From positions 15,621 to 29,359 of the forward strand of contig JAQVBP010000014.1 in assembly GCA_028690255.1 (NCBI GenBank): DNA of 13,739 nucleotides, read 5' to 3'. A program made the translations under genes and the position numbers. Below are positions 5,990-13,540 of the stretch, piece after piece. Position 1 is the stretch's first letter. Every line of letters begins with the position of its first letter. The notes under the pieces were generated by a model that searched no databases, was not told where the DNA came from, and saw nothing but the letters and a program-made list of their open reading frames with translations. Source of the DNA: Methanosarcinaceae archaeon. Its GTDB lineage: Archaea; Halobacteriota; Methanosarcinia; Methanosarcinales; Methanosarcinaceae.

Positions 5990-8062
5990 ATGCAGTACAG
6001 TCTGGGCATAGACGCAGGTGGAACCTACACGGACGCCGCCATCATAAGGGACTCGGACGGAGAAGTGGTTGCGGCCAGCAAGGCCCTGACGACTTACCCC
6101 GACCCCCTGCATGGAATGAAAACCGCGATTGATAGGCTTGATAAGCCCCTGCTCAAAGCTGTAAAACTCGTATCCTTATCCACGACCCTCTCAACAAACA
6201 CTATTCTGGAAAACACAGGTTTTCCTGTAGGGCTGGTTCTTGTCGGAGATTATATCATCCCCGGAGACCTGCCTACAAACTACTGGATTGCGGTTGCGGG
6301 CGGGCATGACAGCGACGGGGAAGAACTCAAGCTTCTGGACCTTGACTCGGTCAAAGCTTTTGCCCTGAAAGTAAAGGATAAGGTTTCGGCTTTTGCAGTC
6401 TCCTCCTATTTCAGCACCAGAAACCCGGAGCATGAACTTACGGTAAAGCAGGCGGTGCTCGAACTTACCGGGCACCCCGTGGTCTGCGGACATGAACTCT
6501 CCCGGGACCTCGGGGCCTTTGAAAGGGCAATCACCGCTTTTTTAAATGCCCAGTTAATCCCGATTACCCATAAATTCGCAGGCTCCATTACGGAAGAATG
6601 CAAAAGCCGGGGAATCGAGGCAAACCTGCTCATGTTAAAGTGTGACGGCTCGGTCGTGGGAATCGAAGAAGCCCTTGAGAAACCGATAGAGACCATCTTT
6701 TCCGGCCCCGCCGCAAGCCTTGTGGGCGCCTCCCACCTGAGCAGGCGCGAGACCTGTGCCGTAATCGATATCGGCGGAACAAGCACGGATGTTTCCATGA
6801 TGCAGGCCGGAATTCCCGAACTCAGTAACAGAGGCGCGGTTGTTGGGGGCTGGCAGACCAGAGTCAGGGCCATTCGTATGGAAACTTCCGCAACAGGCGG
6901 AGACAGCCACGTCTGGGTCAAAAAGGACAGGTTCAATGTGGGCCCTAAAAGGGTTATTCCCCTCTGCAGGGCCTCTGTGCTCTACCCGGGATTCCTTGAA
7001 AAATTAAGAAAGTCCCGGGTCTCCAGAAGCCACCTTTCCGAAAGTGTCCAGGCTACGAAGTTTTTCGTGCGGACTGGCTTTGAGCCCCTCGAGCTGAATA
7101 AACAGGAAAGACTAATCTACAGGTATATAGGAGAAGAGCCGGTTTCTTTCGGGGACCTTCTGGGAAAGCTGAAACAACGCCCCTCTTCGATTGCTCTTGA
7201 CTCCCTGATCCGAAAACGGCTTATCCAGGCGATAGGGTTCACTCCAACCGATGCTCTGCATGTCCTGGGGGAGTATAACGAATGGGACACCGAAGCCGCT
7301 TTTTCGGGAGCGACCATGCTCGGAAGGCTCCTGAAACAGGATCCTGCGGATTTTAGTGCCGGAGTGAAGCAGCGAGTTACAGGAAACATGGCCCTTGACC
7401 TGATAGCTTACCTGGTGGAGGGGATGGCCAGGCCCGAGATAGAAAAAGTCCTTTCCGGCGGACACTTTACTAAGTTTCGGGTGGAACTGCCGGTTGTCCT
7501 TTTGGGCGGGCCTGCCCGGGCCTACAGGGAAAGCCTGGAAAGCTTAATTGACGCGGAGTTTCTGGTCCCGGAATATGCCGATGTGGGCAACGCCATAGGA
7601 GCCCTTGTAGGAAAAGGCATCAAAAGAGTAGAGGTCCTGATAAAAACCAGAAAGGTTTCGAAAGCCGGAGGAAATGAGGAAAAAAAAGAGCATGGAGGAG
7701 AAAAAGCATCCGAAAGCGGGGTGATCGAAGATACCCTGCACCGGGAAATGGAAAACGAGTTCATAGTTTTTTCCCCGGCCGGAAGAGCGAAATTCAATGT
7801 GCACGGTGAGGCCCTCGAATATGCGGAAAAATTGGGCAGGAAACTTGTCATGGAATATATGACCTGTGCGGGGCTTGACAATGAAAACCTGAAGGTGGAG
7901 CTGAGTAGAAAAAACCTGGCCCCGAAAAGCTGGAGCGGGCCGCCCATGGAGACAAAACTCGTGTTTGTAGGCGTGGGGACCCCACTTCCCCCCTCCCGAA
8001 CATTCCACAGCAACAAAAGCCCTGATGAAGGACAAACAAATAGGAAAAATTATAAGACCTGA
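5990..8062 (+). CDS. Hydantoinase/oxoprolinase-like ASKHA ATPase, paralog 1
   Basis: Cytoplasmic protein of the HyuA (hydantoinase/oxoprolinase) family with an actin/Hsp70-type ATPase fold, 690 residues. Phosphate-1 motif GIDAGGTYTD is at 6-15, the family stretch ETIFSGPAASLVGA at 234-247, phosphate-2 motif DIGGTSTDV at 260-268, and the adenosine-side LLGGPA at 504-509. The usual glycine-rich site after phosphate-2 reads SATGGDSHVW (300-309), which diverges from the metal-binding motif of true hydantoinases. Between VGPKRV (317-322) and GFTPTDALHVLG (416-427), normally about 20 residues apart, lies an insertion of about 95 residues with a winged-helix-like part (about 371-415). A charged Lys/Glu linker (about 553-588) is absent from paralog 2. 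No hyuB gene follows, so a hydantoinase reaction is doubtful. Reactivation of a corrinoid protein, or regulation of methanol metabolism, is a guess from context. Confidence 0.8.
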   Translation: MQYSLGIDAGGTYTDAAIIRDSDGEVVAASKALTTYPDPLHGMKTAIDRLDKPLLKAVKLVSLSTTLSTNTILENTGFPVGLVLVGDYIIPGDLPTNYWIAVAGGHDSDGEELKLLDLDSVKAFALKVKDKVSAFAVSSYFSTRNPEHELTVKQAVLELTGHPVVCGHELSRDLGAFERAITAFLNAQLIPITHKFAGSITEECKSRGIEANLLMLKCDGSVVGIEEALEKPIETIFSGPAASLVGASHLSRRETCAVIDIGGTSTDVSMMQAGIPELSNRGAVVGGWQTRVRAIRMETSATGGDSHVWVKKDRFNVGPKRVIPLCRASVLYPGFLEKLRKSRVSRSHLSESVQATKFFVRTGFEPLELNKQERLIYRYIGEEPVSFGDLLGKLKQRPSSIALDSLIRKRLIQAIGFTPTDALHVLGEYNEWDTEAAFSGATMLGRLLKQDPADFSAGVKQRVTGNMALDLIAYLVEGMARPEIEKVLSGGHFTKFRVELPVVLLGGPARAYRESLESLIDAEFLVPEYADVGNAIGALVGKGIKRVEVLIKTRKVSKAGGNEEKKEHGGEKASESGVIEDTLHREMENEFIVFSPAGRAKFNVHGEALEYAEKLGRKLVMEYMTCAGLDNENLKVELSRKNLAPKSWSGPPMETKLVFVGVGTPLPPSRTFHSNKSPDEGQTNRKNYKT

Positions 8063-8431
8063 AAAATAAATAGTTAATAAAGCACATTGAGATTTTTAAA
8101 AAACATTAATTAAGCTGCGGCTATTTCACCCCAGGTTTTGGGATTTCGCTGTAAAAACAGGTTTTGGAATTAAACCCGGAGAAACGGCCTGATTTTGTGA
8201 AATATTTTACCAGAGATAAATCGAATAAAATAAAGAACCGTATCTACCAGAAAACAAAACCATGCAGAAAAACGAAACCGAAAAATCGAATTCAAGAAAA
8301 TAAAACCGAACCAGAAAATACATCGATCAAATGAAAAATTACTGAAGTAGGATCGGAAATTATTGAGGTCGGACCGGATTTGTCGATAAAAAAATTTCCC
8401 TTAATCTTAACTGAAAAATGAGGCTGTTTTT
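8063..8431. other. Intergenic region between the two ATPase genes
   Basis: 369 nt without a gene. It is A-rich in the second half, with a direct repeat of caggttttgg at about 8132 and 8158. An imperfect 21-bp tandem pair lies at 8338-8379. No clear terminator for paralog 1 and no strong TATA box for paralog 2 are visible, so co-transcription of the two genes cannot be excluded. Confidence 0.5.
8338..8379. repeat. Imperfect 2 x 21 bp tandem repeat
   Basis: Units 8338-8358 and 8359-8379 share 16 of 21 positions in the pattern atta.tga.gt.gga.cgga. They lie about 50-95 bp before the start of paralog 2, a position comparable to the 22-bp array of paralog 1, but the sequence is unrelated. Confidence 0.5.
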
Positions 8432-10369
8432 ATGCAATATAGTCTGGGCATTGATGCAGGTGGAACCTATACCGACGCCGTGATATTAAGGGATTCGGAT
8501 AGCAGGATTCTTGACTCAAGCAAAGCACTCACCACCTATCCGGACCTGATGACCGGAATCAGAAACGCTATAGATAAGCTGAATCCGGACTACATTAAAA
8601 AAGTAAAACTTGTGTCCGTGTCTACCACCCTGTCAACAAATACCATCCTTGAAAGAACAGGGTATCCCGTAGGCCTGATCCTTATCGGCCCCTGTACCGT
8701 CCCTGAAGATTTGCCCGCAGAGTACATAGCTATGGTAAGCGGAGGGCACGACAGTAATGGAGAAGAGCTCGAACCTCTGGATATCAATGCTATAGAACAG
8801 TTTGCCCTATCCCAGAAAAAGAAGGTTTCGGCATTTGCCGTGTCTTCATACTTTAGCACCCGGAACCCGGAGCATGAAATTCAGGCTAAAAAAATAATCA
8901 TTAAACTCACAGGACACCCTGTTGTCTGCGGGCACGAATTGTCCCAGGAACTCGGAGCCGGAGAAAGGGCGGCCACTGCAATCCTCAACGCTCAGTTAAT
9001 CCCCATAACCTATCAGTTCATCCATTCGGTGGTCTCCGAGCTTAAGAAACGGGAGCTTGATGCAAAGGTCTTTATGTTAAAGTGTGACGGCTCCGTGATC
9101 GATATGAAAGGAGCCAAACTGCGGCCTATTGAAACTATCTTTTCAGGGCCTGCGGCAAGCCTTGTGGGGGCCGCATACCTCTCAGGGCATGATACCTGCG
9201 CCGTGATTGACGTGGGCGGTACGAGTACTGATGTGGCCATAATAAAGGAAGGGGAACCCGAACTCTGCGAAAAAGGAGCTGTTGTCGGAACCTGGCAGAC
9301 CCGGGTAAAGGCAATCAAAATGGAGACTTCGGCAACAGGGGGAGACAGCCATGTCTGGTTCAAAAAGACCATACATATGGGCCCGAGAAGGGTCATGCCC
9401 CTCTGTATAGCTGCAGTAAAGTATTCCAACTTCAAGGAAAAGCTGGAAAAGAACCCTGTGCCCCTCAGGACCATGTTAAACGAATACATCCAGCCTACCG
9501 TTTTCTTTGTAAAAACAGAGCAGGTCCCCATTAACCCGAATGAAAGCGAGAATAAATTGCTGGACGTACTGGGAGACGAACCCCTTTCCATACAGGAAAT
9601 CCTGAAAAAATTGAAAAGATTCCCCTCTCCCGCAACTCTGGACTCCCTTATACAGAAAAGGGCAATTCAGAGCATAGGTTTTACTCCCACGGATGCCCTG
9701 CACGTCCTCGGAGACTATACGGAATGGGATACCGAGGCATCCCTTATAGGAGCCAATAAGCTTGCCCGCTTCACCCACCTCGATGCCCGGAAGTTCTGTA
9801 GCCATGTGAAACATGAAGTTGCCAGAAACATGGTCTACAGCCTTATGTCCTTTATTCTGGAAGGCAGGGGAAAGGACGGCATAAAAAAGATGCTTGAGGG
9901 AAAACTCCCGGTCCAGTATAAGCTTGATATCCCCATTGTCCTTCTGGGTGGGCCGGTAAAAGCTTACTATTATGAGATAAAAAGCATGATCGATGCTGAG
10001 ATCGTGATCCCCGAATACGCCAATGTGGGTAATGCCGTGGGGGCCCTTATGAGCAAAGGGATCAAACGGGTAGAGATCCTGATCAGGCCCGAGTCCATGG
10101 AAAACCCGGACCGGAACTTTCTGGTCTTTTTCCCGGCAGGCAGGAAGAAGTTTGAGGATTACAGGGTTGCCATGGAATACGCTCACAAAATCGGAAAGGA
10201 CCTGGTTATGGAATCCCTTAAGAATTTCGGGCTTCCGGATGACGCAATAAAGGTAGAGAGCAGTATAGAATACCTCACCCCCCCGGACTGGAAACACATC
10301 CCAATGGAGACGAAACTAACCCTGGTAGGGGTCTGTGCCCCGGAGTATCCGCCAGAGGAGGAAAATTAA
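8432..10369 (+). CDS. Hydantoinase/oxoprolinase-like ASKHA ATPase, paralog 2
   Basis: Second copy of the HyuA-like ATPase, 645 residues, roughly 60% identical to paralog 1 by eye; the first 16 residues are the same. Phosphate-1 (6-15), SGPAASLVGA (238-247), phosphate-2 DVGGTSTDV (260-268), the divergent SATGGDSHVW (300-309) and LLGGP (504-508) are all at the same positions. The insertion of about 95 residues before GFTPTDALHVLG (416-427) is also shared, so both features predate the duplication. It lacks the charged linker near residue 555 and the longer C-terminal tail of paralog 1. The ribosome binding site tgagg (8419-8423) is 8 nt before the ATG. No HyuB partner is present in the window. 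Retention of both copies with all nucleotide motifs intact suggests both work, perhaps with different partners. Its biochemical reaction is not recognisable from sequence. Confidence 0.8.
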   Translation: MQYSLGIDAGGTYTDAVILRDSDSRILDSSKALTTYPDLMTGIRNAIDKLNPDYIKKVKLVSVSTTLSTNTILERTGYPVGLILIGPCTVPEDLPAEYIAMVSGGHDSNGEELEPLDINAIEQFALSQKKKVSAFAVSSYFSTRNPEHEIQAKKIIIKLTGHPVVCGHELSQELGAGERAATAILNAQLIPITYQFIHSVVSELKKRELDAKVFMLKCDGSVIDMKGAKLRPIETIFSGPAASLVGAAYLSGHDTCAVIDVGGTSTDVAIIKEGEPELCEKGAVVGTWQTRVKAIKMETSATGGDSHVWFKKTIHMGPRRVMPLCIAAVKYSNFKEKLEKNPVPLRTMLNEYIQPTVFFVKTEQVPINPNESENKLLDVLGDEPLSIQEILKKLKRFPSPATLDSLIQKRAIQSIGFTPTDALHVLGDYTEWDTEASLIGANKLARFTHLDARKFCSHVKHEVARNMVYSLMSFILEGRGKDGIKKMLEGKLPVQYKLDIPIVLLGGPVKAYYYEIKSMIDAEIVIPEYANVGNAVGALMSKGIKRVEILIRPESMENPDRNFLVFFPAGRKKFEDYRVAMEYAHKIGKDLVMESLKNFGLPDDAIKVESSIEYLTPPDWKHIPMETKLTLVGVCAPEYPPEEEN

Positions 10370-10410
10370 TCAGGGGATTTGCCATAACTCTTAAAAAAAG
10401 AAGTCAATAA

Positions 10411-10740
10411 CCCCCCACTAAAGTGGGAGACCTGTTTCGACAAGCCTTGATTGACCAGCCTGAGTCTTAATTGACGAGGTTGGACATGTCATAATGCATT
10501 TGGATGCTTTCTCAGTCTAAATTCCCTATCGTGTAGCATTAAAAGTCCTGAGAGACAGTGGAGTTGTACTACATATAACAAGTATATCCAACATTGGTGA
10601 GGGAAAATAGTTTTAAAAACTACTTCACCTGCCACGGAAACTTGTTTTAAAAGTAGGGTGGAAAAATCCAAACGTGGAACGGAATGCCTGAAAGTTGGCG
10701 GCATTCCTCCCACGACTAAAGTCGCAGGCATCCTGCCTGA
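10411..10740 (+). mobile_element. IS200/IS605-like non-autonomous remnant without tnpB
   Basis: The left part opens with a hairpin cccac-taaa-gtggg (10414-10427). The right part closes with cgac-taaa-gtcg (10713-10724) and then caggca-tcc-tgcctg (10725-10739). The text around the right hairpin (gcattcctcccacgac) resembles the right ends of archaeal TnpB elements. A perfect 8-bp stem (ggaatgcc 10681-10688 with ggcattcc 10700-10707) and a palindrome agttttaaaaact lie inside. No tnpA or tnpB frame is present. The region may retain an omega-RNA-like structure. Its right edge stops about 18 nt before the first regulator's start codon, so it must supply or displace that gene's promoter. Family assignment is by resemblance only. 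Confidence 0.55.
10681..10707 (+). ncRNA. Possible omega-RNA-type scaffold hairpin
   Basis: A perfect 8-bp stem with an 11-nt loop (tgaaagttggc) lies just inside the right end of the IS605-like remnant, where TnpB elements encode their guide-RNA scaffold. Whether it is transcribed is unknown, and no TnpB is encoded nearby to use it. Confidence 0.3.
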
Positions 10741-10758
10741 AGGATCGTGAAAAAAAAC

Positions 10759-11544
10759 ATGGAATCTTCCCTGATTGACCTCGTTTTTAGGTCTGATAAA
10801 AGAAAAAGCCTTATCTTATTGCTGGATAGCGGACCGAAGAATATTGAGGAAATAAAGGATAAAATGGACGTTACCGCAACCTCCATTCTCCCCCAGATTA
10901 AGAAGCTTATAGATAGTGATCTGGTTGTCCAGGAAGACCGTATGTATAGACTTTCGGTTCTGGGAGAATTCATTATCAAGAACATAAAACCTCTTATAAA
11001 CGCACTCAATGTGGTGGAACAGCACAACATGTACTGGACAGGACATGACCTGAACTCAATTCCCAGACACCTGCTTGAGAGAATTTCGGAACTCGGGGAC
11101 TGCATCCTGATCGAGCCGGACCTGAACCATGTCTATGAACCCTCCCCGAAAATCACTGAAAGCATGGCAGATTCAAAAAAAGCAGTTACTTTTGCTTCGT
11201 ATTTTAATCCGGCTTATTTGTCTCTCTATGTAGAGATGGGGAGAAAGGACGCCGAAATTTCCCTTAATTTCACGCAATCGGTCTGGAACCACCTTTCAAG
11301 TGAGCATTCCGAAATGGTAAAGGAAATCCTGGACATGGAAAACGTAAGCCTCTTCGTTTCCAGAGAAGGGAGTAAAATTACGGAAATTACGGTAACGGAT
11401 AAAATCATGCTCCTGGGCCTCTTTGATAAAAATGGAAAATTTGACCAGCAGTTCATAATGAGTTTCGAACCGGAGGCCCTGCGCTGGGGTAGAGAGCTTT
11501 TCGATTATTTCAAGAGCCTTGCGAAACAGGTGACCAAAGTTTGA
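10759..11544 (+). CDS. Msr-type winged-helix/DUF1724 regulator, copy 1
   Basis: Transcription regulator of the archaeal methanogenesis family to which the methanol-specific Msr proteins belong. The 261 residues comprise an ArsR-like winged helix (about 5-75; helix-turn-helix region about 27-57, NIEEIKDKMDV and following) and a DUF1724/FilR1-like domain (about 120-255), ending in the conserved RWGRELFDYFKSLAKQVTKV. The ATG at 10759 is chosen over a GTG 12 nt upstream because it aligns exactly with the start of copy 2 (MESSLID against MENSLID). The best ribosome binding site, aagga at 10740-10744, is rather distant. It shares about 54% of the first 70 residues with copy 2. Proximity to mtaCB and the gene pair resemble what I recall of MsrD/MsrE controlling mtaCB2 in M. 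acetivorans; the exact identity is inferred. Its upstream region is an IS605-like remnant. Confidence 0.85.
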   Translation: MESSLIDLVFRSDKRKSLILLLDSGPKNIEEIKDKMDVTATSILPQIKKLIDSDLVVQEDRMYRLSVLGEFIIKNIKPLINALNVVEQHNMYWTGHDLNSIPRHLLERISELGDCILIEPDLNHVYEPSPKITESMADSKKAVTFASYFNPAYLSLYVEMGRKDAEISLNFTQSVWNHLSSEHSEMVKEILDMENVSLFVSREGSKITEITVTDKIMLLGLFDKNGKFDQQFIMSFEPEALRWGRELFDYFKSLAKQVTKV

Positions 11545-12182
11545 TCAGGAATGTTTATGAAATATATTGAAATTTGAATAATAAGTGGATCTGTATATAT
11601 GACACATTGAGTCAACCACCCCCCTAAGATCTTCACCATATGGCTCAGTTTTTGAGAAAGGAGGCTTTTACTGGCAGAGATAAGGACATAAGTATAATAA
11701 TATCAAGACCTATATAATATAAAAAAGTGGCAAATTAACAGGCCTATTGTTTCCATGGCAGGCATTTCAAATTAAAAATCCAGGCAGAATAATCCCCAAA
11801 ATGCAGCAATAATGAATCGTGTAACGATTTTTGAAATGACGGCAGGTTCTGGCAGCGGGTGCTATTCCTGAAAGCTTTCTCCCGGAATTCCAAATACTAA
11901 GAAAAAAGGTGGAAAGGAAGAAAGGAAGGAAAATATAAAGAAAATATAAAGAAAATTAAAAGCGGGGCCCTTATTTAAAAAATGGCAACTTGAGGGCGCT
12001 AGCAGGCTCCGGAAGTGGCCGCCCTTCAAACCCAGTAAACCAGAGGATATTGCTTGCTTTCCCTGTTGGCCCTGAAAACCCGAAAGGTAAAGCTGTACTA
12101 ACTGCCAAACTGCCAAACTGCCTTAAACAGGCCCATTGTATAGAAAAATGGACAAATTATCTAAAAAGGAAGGAGAGTCTGA
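11545..12182. other. Intergenic region between the two regulators
   Basis: 638 nt without a supportable gene. It holds a TATA-like string at 11711-11727 (tatataatataaaaaag), the second copy of the dispersed 36-nt element, and purine-rich and A-rich runs near 11910-11960 with two exact copies of aaaatataaag (11930-11951). Three near-exact copies of aaactgcc lie at 12100-12122. If 11711 is the promoter of regulator copy 2, its leader would be about 440 nt long. The frame at 11990-12271 overlaps the regulator start out of frame and is not coding. Confidence 0.45.
11648..11683 (+). repeat. Dispersed 36-nt element, copy 2
   Basis: Second copy of the element at 5768-5803, about 31 of 36 positions shared, with the aaggaggctt core identical. 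In both places a TATA-like, A/T-rich stretch containing aagtgg follows within about 25-50 nt, so it may belong to a promoter or leader. Confidence 0.65.
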
Positions 12183-12971
12183 ATGGAAAACTCATTAATC
12201 GACGTTCTCTTTCTTTCGGAAAAAAGGAAAAATCTTCTCCTGCTCCTCCACGAGGCTCCAAAGAATATTGAAGAAATCAAGAGCGTCCTCAATGTCAGGT
12301 CAAGTCCTATAATGACCCAGATAAAGATTCTCATGAAGCATGACCTGGTGATTGAAAACAACCGGATCTACAAATTATCCAGTATTGGAGAGATTCTGGT
12401 TCCCAAGATGAAGACCACTCTTGAGACATTCTATGTTATTGATAAAAATCATGAATACTGGGTAAACCAGGATATGACCTCGATACCCCCTGCCTATCTG
12501 GACAGAATAGGATGTCTTGGAGACTACATAGAAGTAAACCCTGACAGGAATCACATCTTTGAATATCCCAGAGAATTGGTAAACTACCTATCAGAATCAG
12601 AGAAAGTAATGATCACCTCATCTTTTTTCCTGCCCATCATTCCTTCTCTCTGCATAGAACTTGCCGCAAAAGGCACGGAAATTTCCCTTGTCATCACGGA
12701 ATACGTTTATGACAGGCTGTACAATGACTACAAAAAAGAACTTGAACATTTCCTGAACCTGAAATACACGAAGCTCTATGTCTGCAACAACAATAACATG
12801 AAGATAGCCTCATGTATAGCAACGGAAAAGTTCATGGCGATCTCCCTTTTCTGTAACAGTGGCGTTTACTACAACCATAATCTCGTCAGTTTTGAAGATA
12901 GTGCCAAAAAATGGGGCAGGGAACTTTTCGAGCACTACAAAAATCTGGCAAGGCCAATTACCAAGCTCTGA
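12183..12971 (+). CDS. Msr-type winged-helix/DUF1724 regulator, copy 2
   Basis: 262-residue paralog of the preceding regulator. The winged helix lies at about 5-75 and the DUF1724/FilR1-like effector domain at about 115-255, ending in KWGRELFEHYKNLARPITKL. The two paralogs align almost without gaps. Their N-terminal halves are closest (PKNIEEIK is identical), while the effector domains differ more, including five scattered cysteines here (111, 157, 201, 211, 224) against one in copy 1. This suggests a similar DNA target but a different signal. A good ribosome binding site (ggaggag-like, 12168-12175) sits 7 nt before the ATG. No membrane segment or CXXCH haem motif is present. It is likely part of the control of the nearby mtaCB operon; the effector is unknown. 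Confidence 0.85.
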   Translation: MENSLIDVLFLSEKRKNLLLLLHEAPKNIEEIKSVLNVRSSPIMTQIKILMKHDLVIENNRIYKLSSIGEILVPKMKTTLETFYVIDKNHEYWVNQDMTSIPPAYLDRIGCLGDYIEVNPDRNHIFEYPRELVNYLSESEKVMITSSFFLPIIPSLCIELAAKGTEISLVITEYVYDRLYNDYKKELEHFLNLKYTKLYVCNNNNMKIASCIATEKFMAISLFCNSGVYYNHNLVSFEDSAKKWGRELFEHYKNLARPITKL

Positions 12972-12986
12972 GCCCAGAAAACCGTA

Positions 12987-13097
12987 TTATGCCTTGTGAA
13001 CTACCGCTCGGCTAAAGACCGACCGGCTTCCTGCTTCATACCCCGGAGCAACCTCCACGAGTCCACAGGCTCTTCCCGCCGTCCCGGCGGTGTATCT
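12987..13097 (-). pseudogene. Remnant of a TnpB C-terminal tail with IS605-like right end
   Basis: On the minus strand a 36-codon frame begins with RYTAGTAGRACG, resembling the AGT-G--ACG stretch near the C terminus of TnpB proteins, and ends with EAGSRSVFSRAVVHKA. A stop codon lies directly upstream in this frame. A neighbouring frame continues the likely ancestral reading (AKENYLK), implying a frameshift. The same DNA folds into ccgctcgg / ccgaccgg (13004-13011 with 13019-13026, one mismatch) around the loop ctaaaga, as expected for a transposon right end. The rest of tnpB is gone. A 62-codon + strand frame over this stretch is not regarded as a gene. Confidence 0.55.
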
Positions 13098-13224
13098 TTA
13101 AATAGTTCTCTTTCGCTTGGTTATTTTCCAGTTACACTGGAAATCCCACAAATTTCCAATTTGTGCGATCGCAAAAGTGAGTAAGATTAAAATGCATTAT
13201 TAATATTAATATTTTGGTATTAAA

Positions 13225-13532
13225 CCTTATATCTTACATTTCGACCCCCACCCAAAAAACACAACTTAATTTTTTTATTCATACAGTATGAGGGCCATTT
13301 GGGTGCGTCTTTCTAATTTATTTATGAATTACTTCTGAGAACTCATTGTGAAACATTCCAACTTATAGGTATTATTGATGAACTGGCCTGCAAGTTTTTG
13401 CAGAATTGTGAGATTCAGGCCGAACTTGCCCCATTAATTAATTCTGTGTTCATTGCATATCCAATAAATTCATCCAGTCCTTTCAAAAATCGCCTTATTT
13501 TGAAGACAGGGGTCGAAATGTGAGTTATATTG
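13225..13532. mobile_element. Inverted-repeat element of about 310 bp (IS or MITE remnant)
   Basis: Imperfect terminal inverted repeats of about 24 bp lie at 13225-13248 and 13509-13532, sharing the exact 13-mer acatttcgacccc / ggggtcgaaatgt. A 68-codon open frame without a start (13317-13523, + strand, containing GIIDELACKFLQN and ending TGVEM) stops inside the right repeat, as transposase genes often do. It may be the last part of a transposase, but I do not recognise the family. It sits between two IS605-like ends, so the insertions are nested or adjacent. Confidence 0.55.
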
Positions 13533-13540
13533 AAAAGTGG

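Noticed and set aside
7522..8035. Long minus-strand open frames opposite the ATPase genes
   Set aside because: Shadow frames of a well-conserved + strand gene, with no family resemblance.
10747..10758. GTG start of the first regulator
   Set aside because: Ribosome binding site would be too close and the paralog aligns from the ATG at 10759.
12996..13184. 62-codon + strand open frame after the second regulator
   Set aside because: It lies antisense to a TnpB tail and over an IS605-type end, so it is better explained as transposon remnant.
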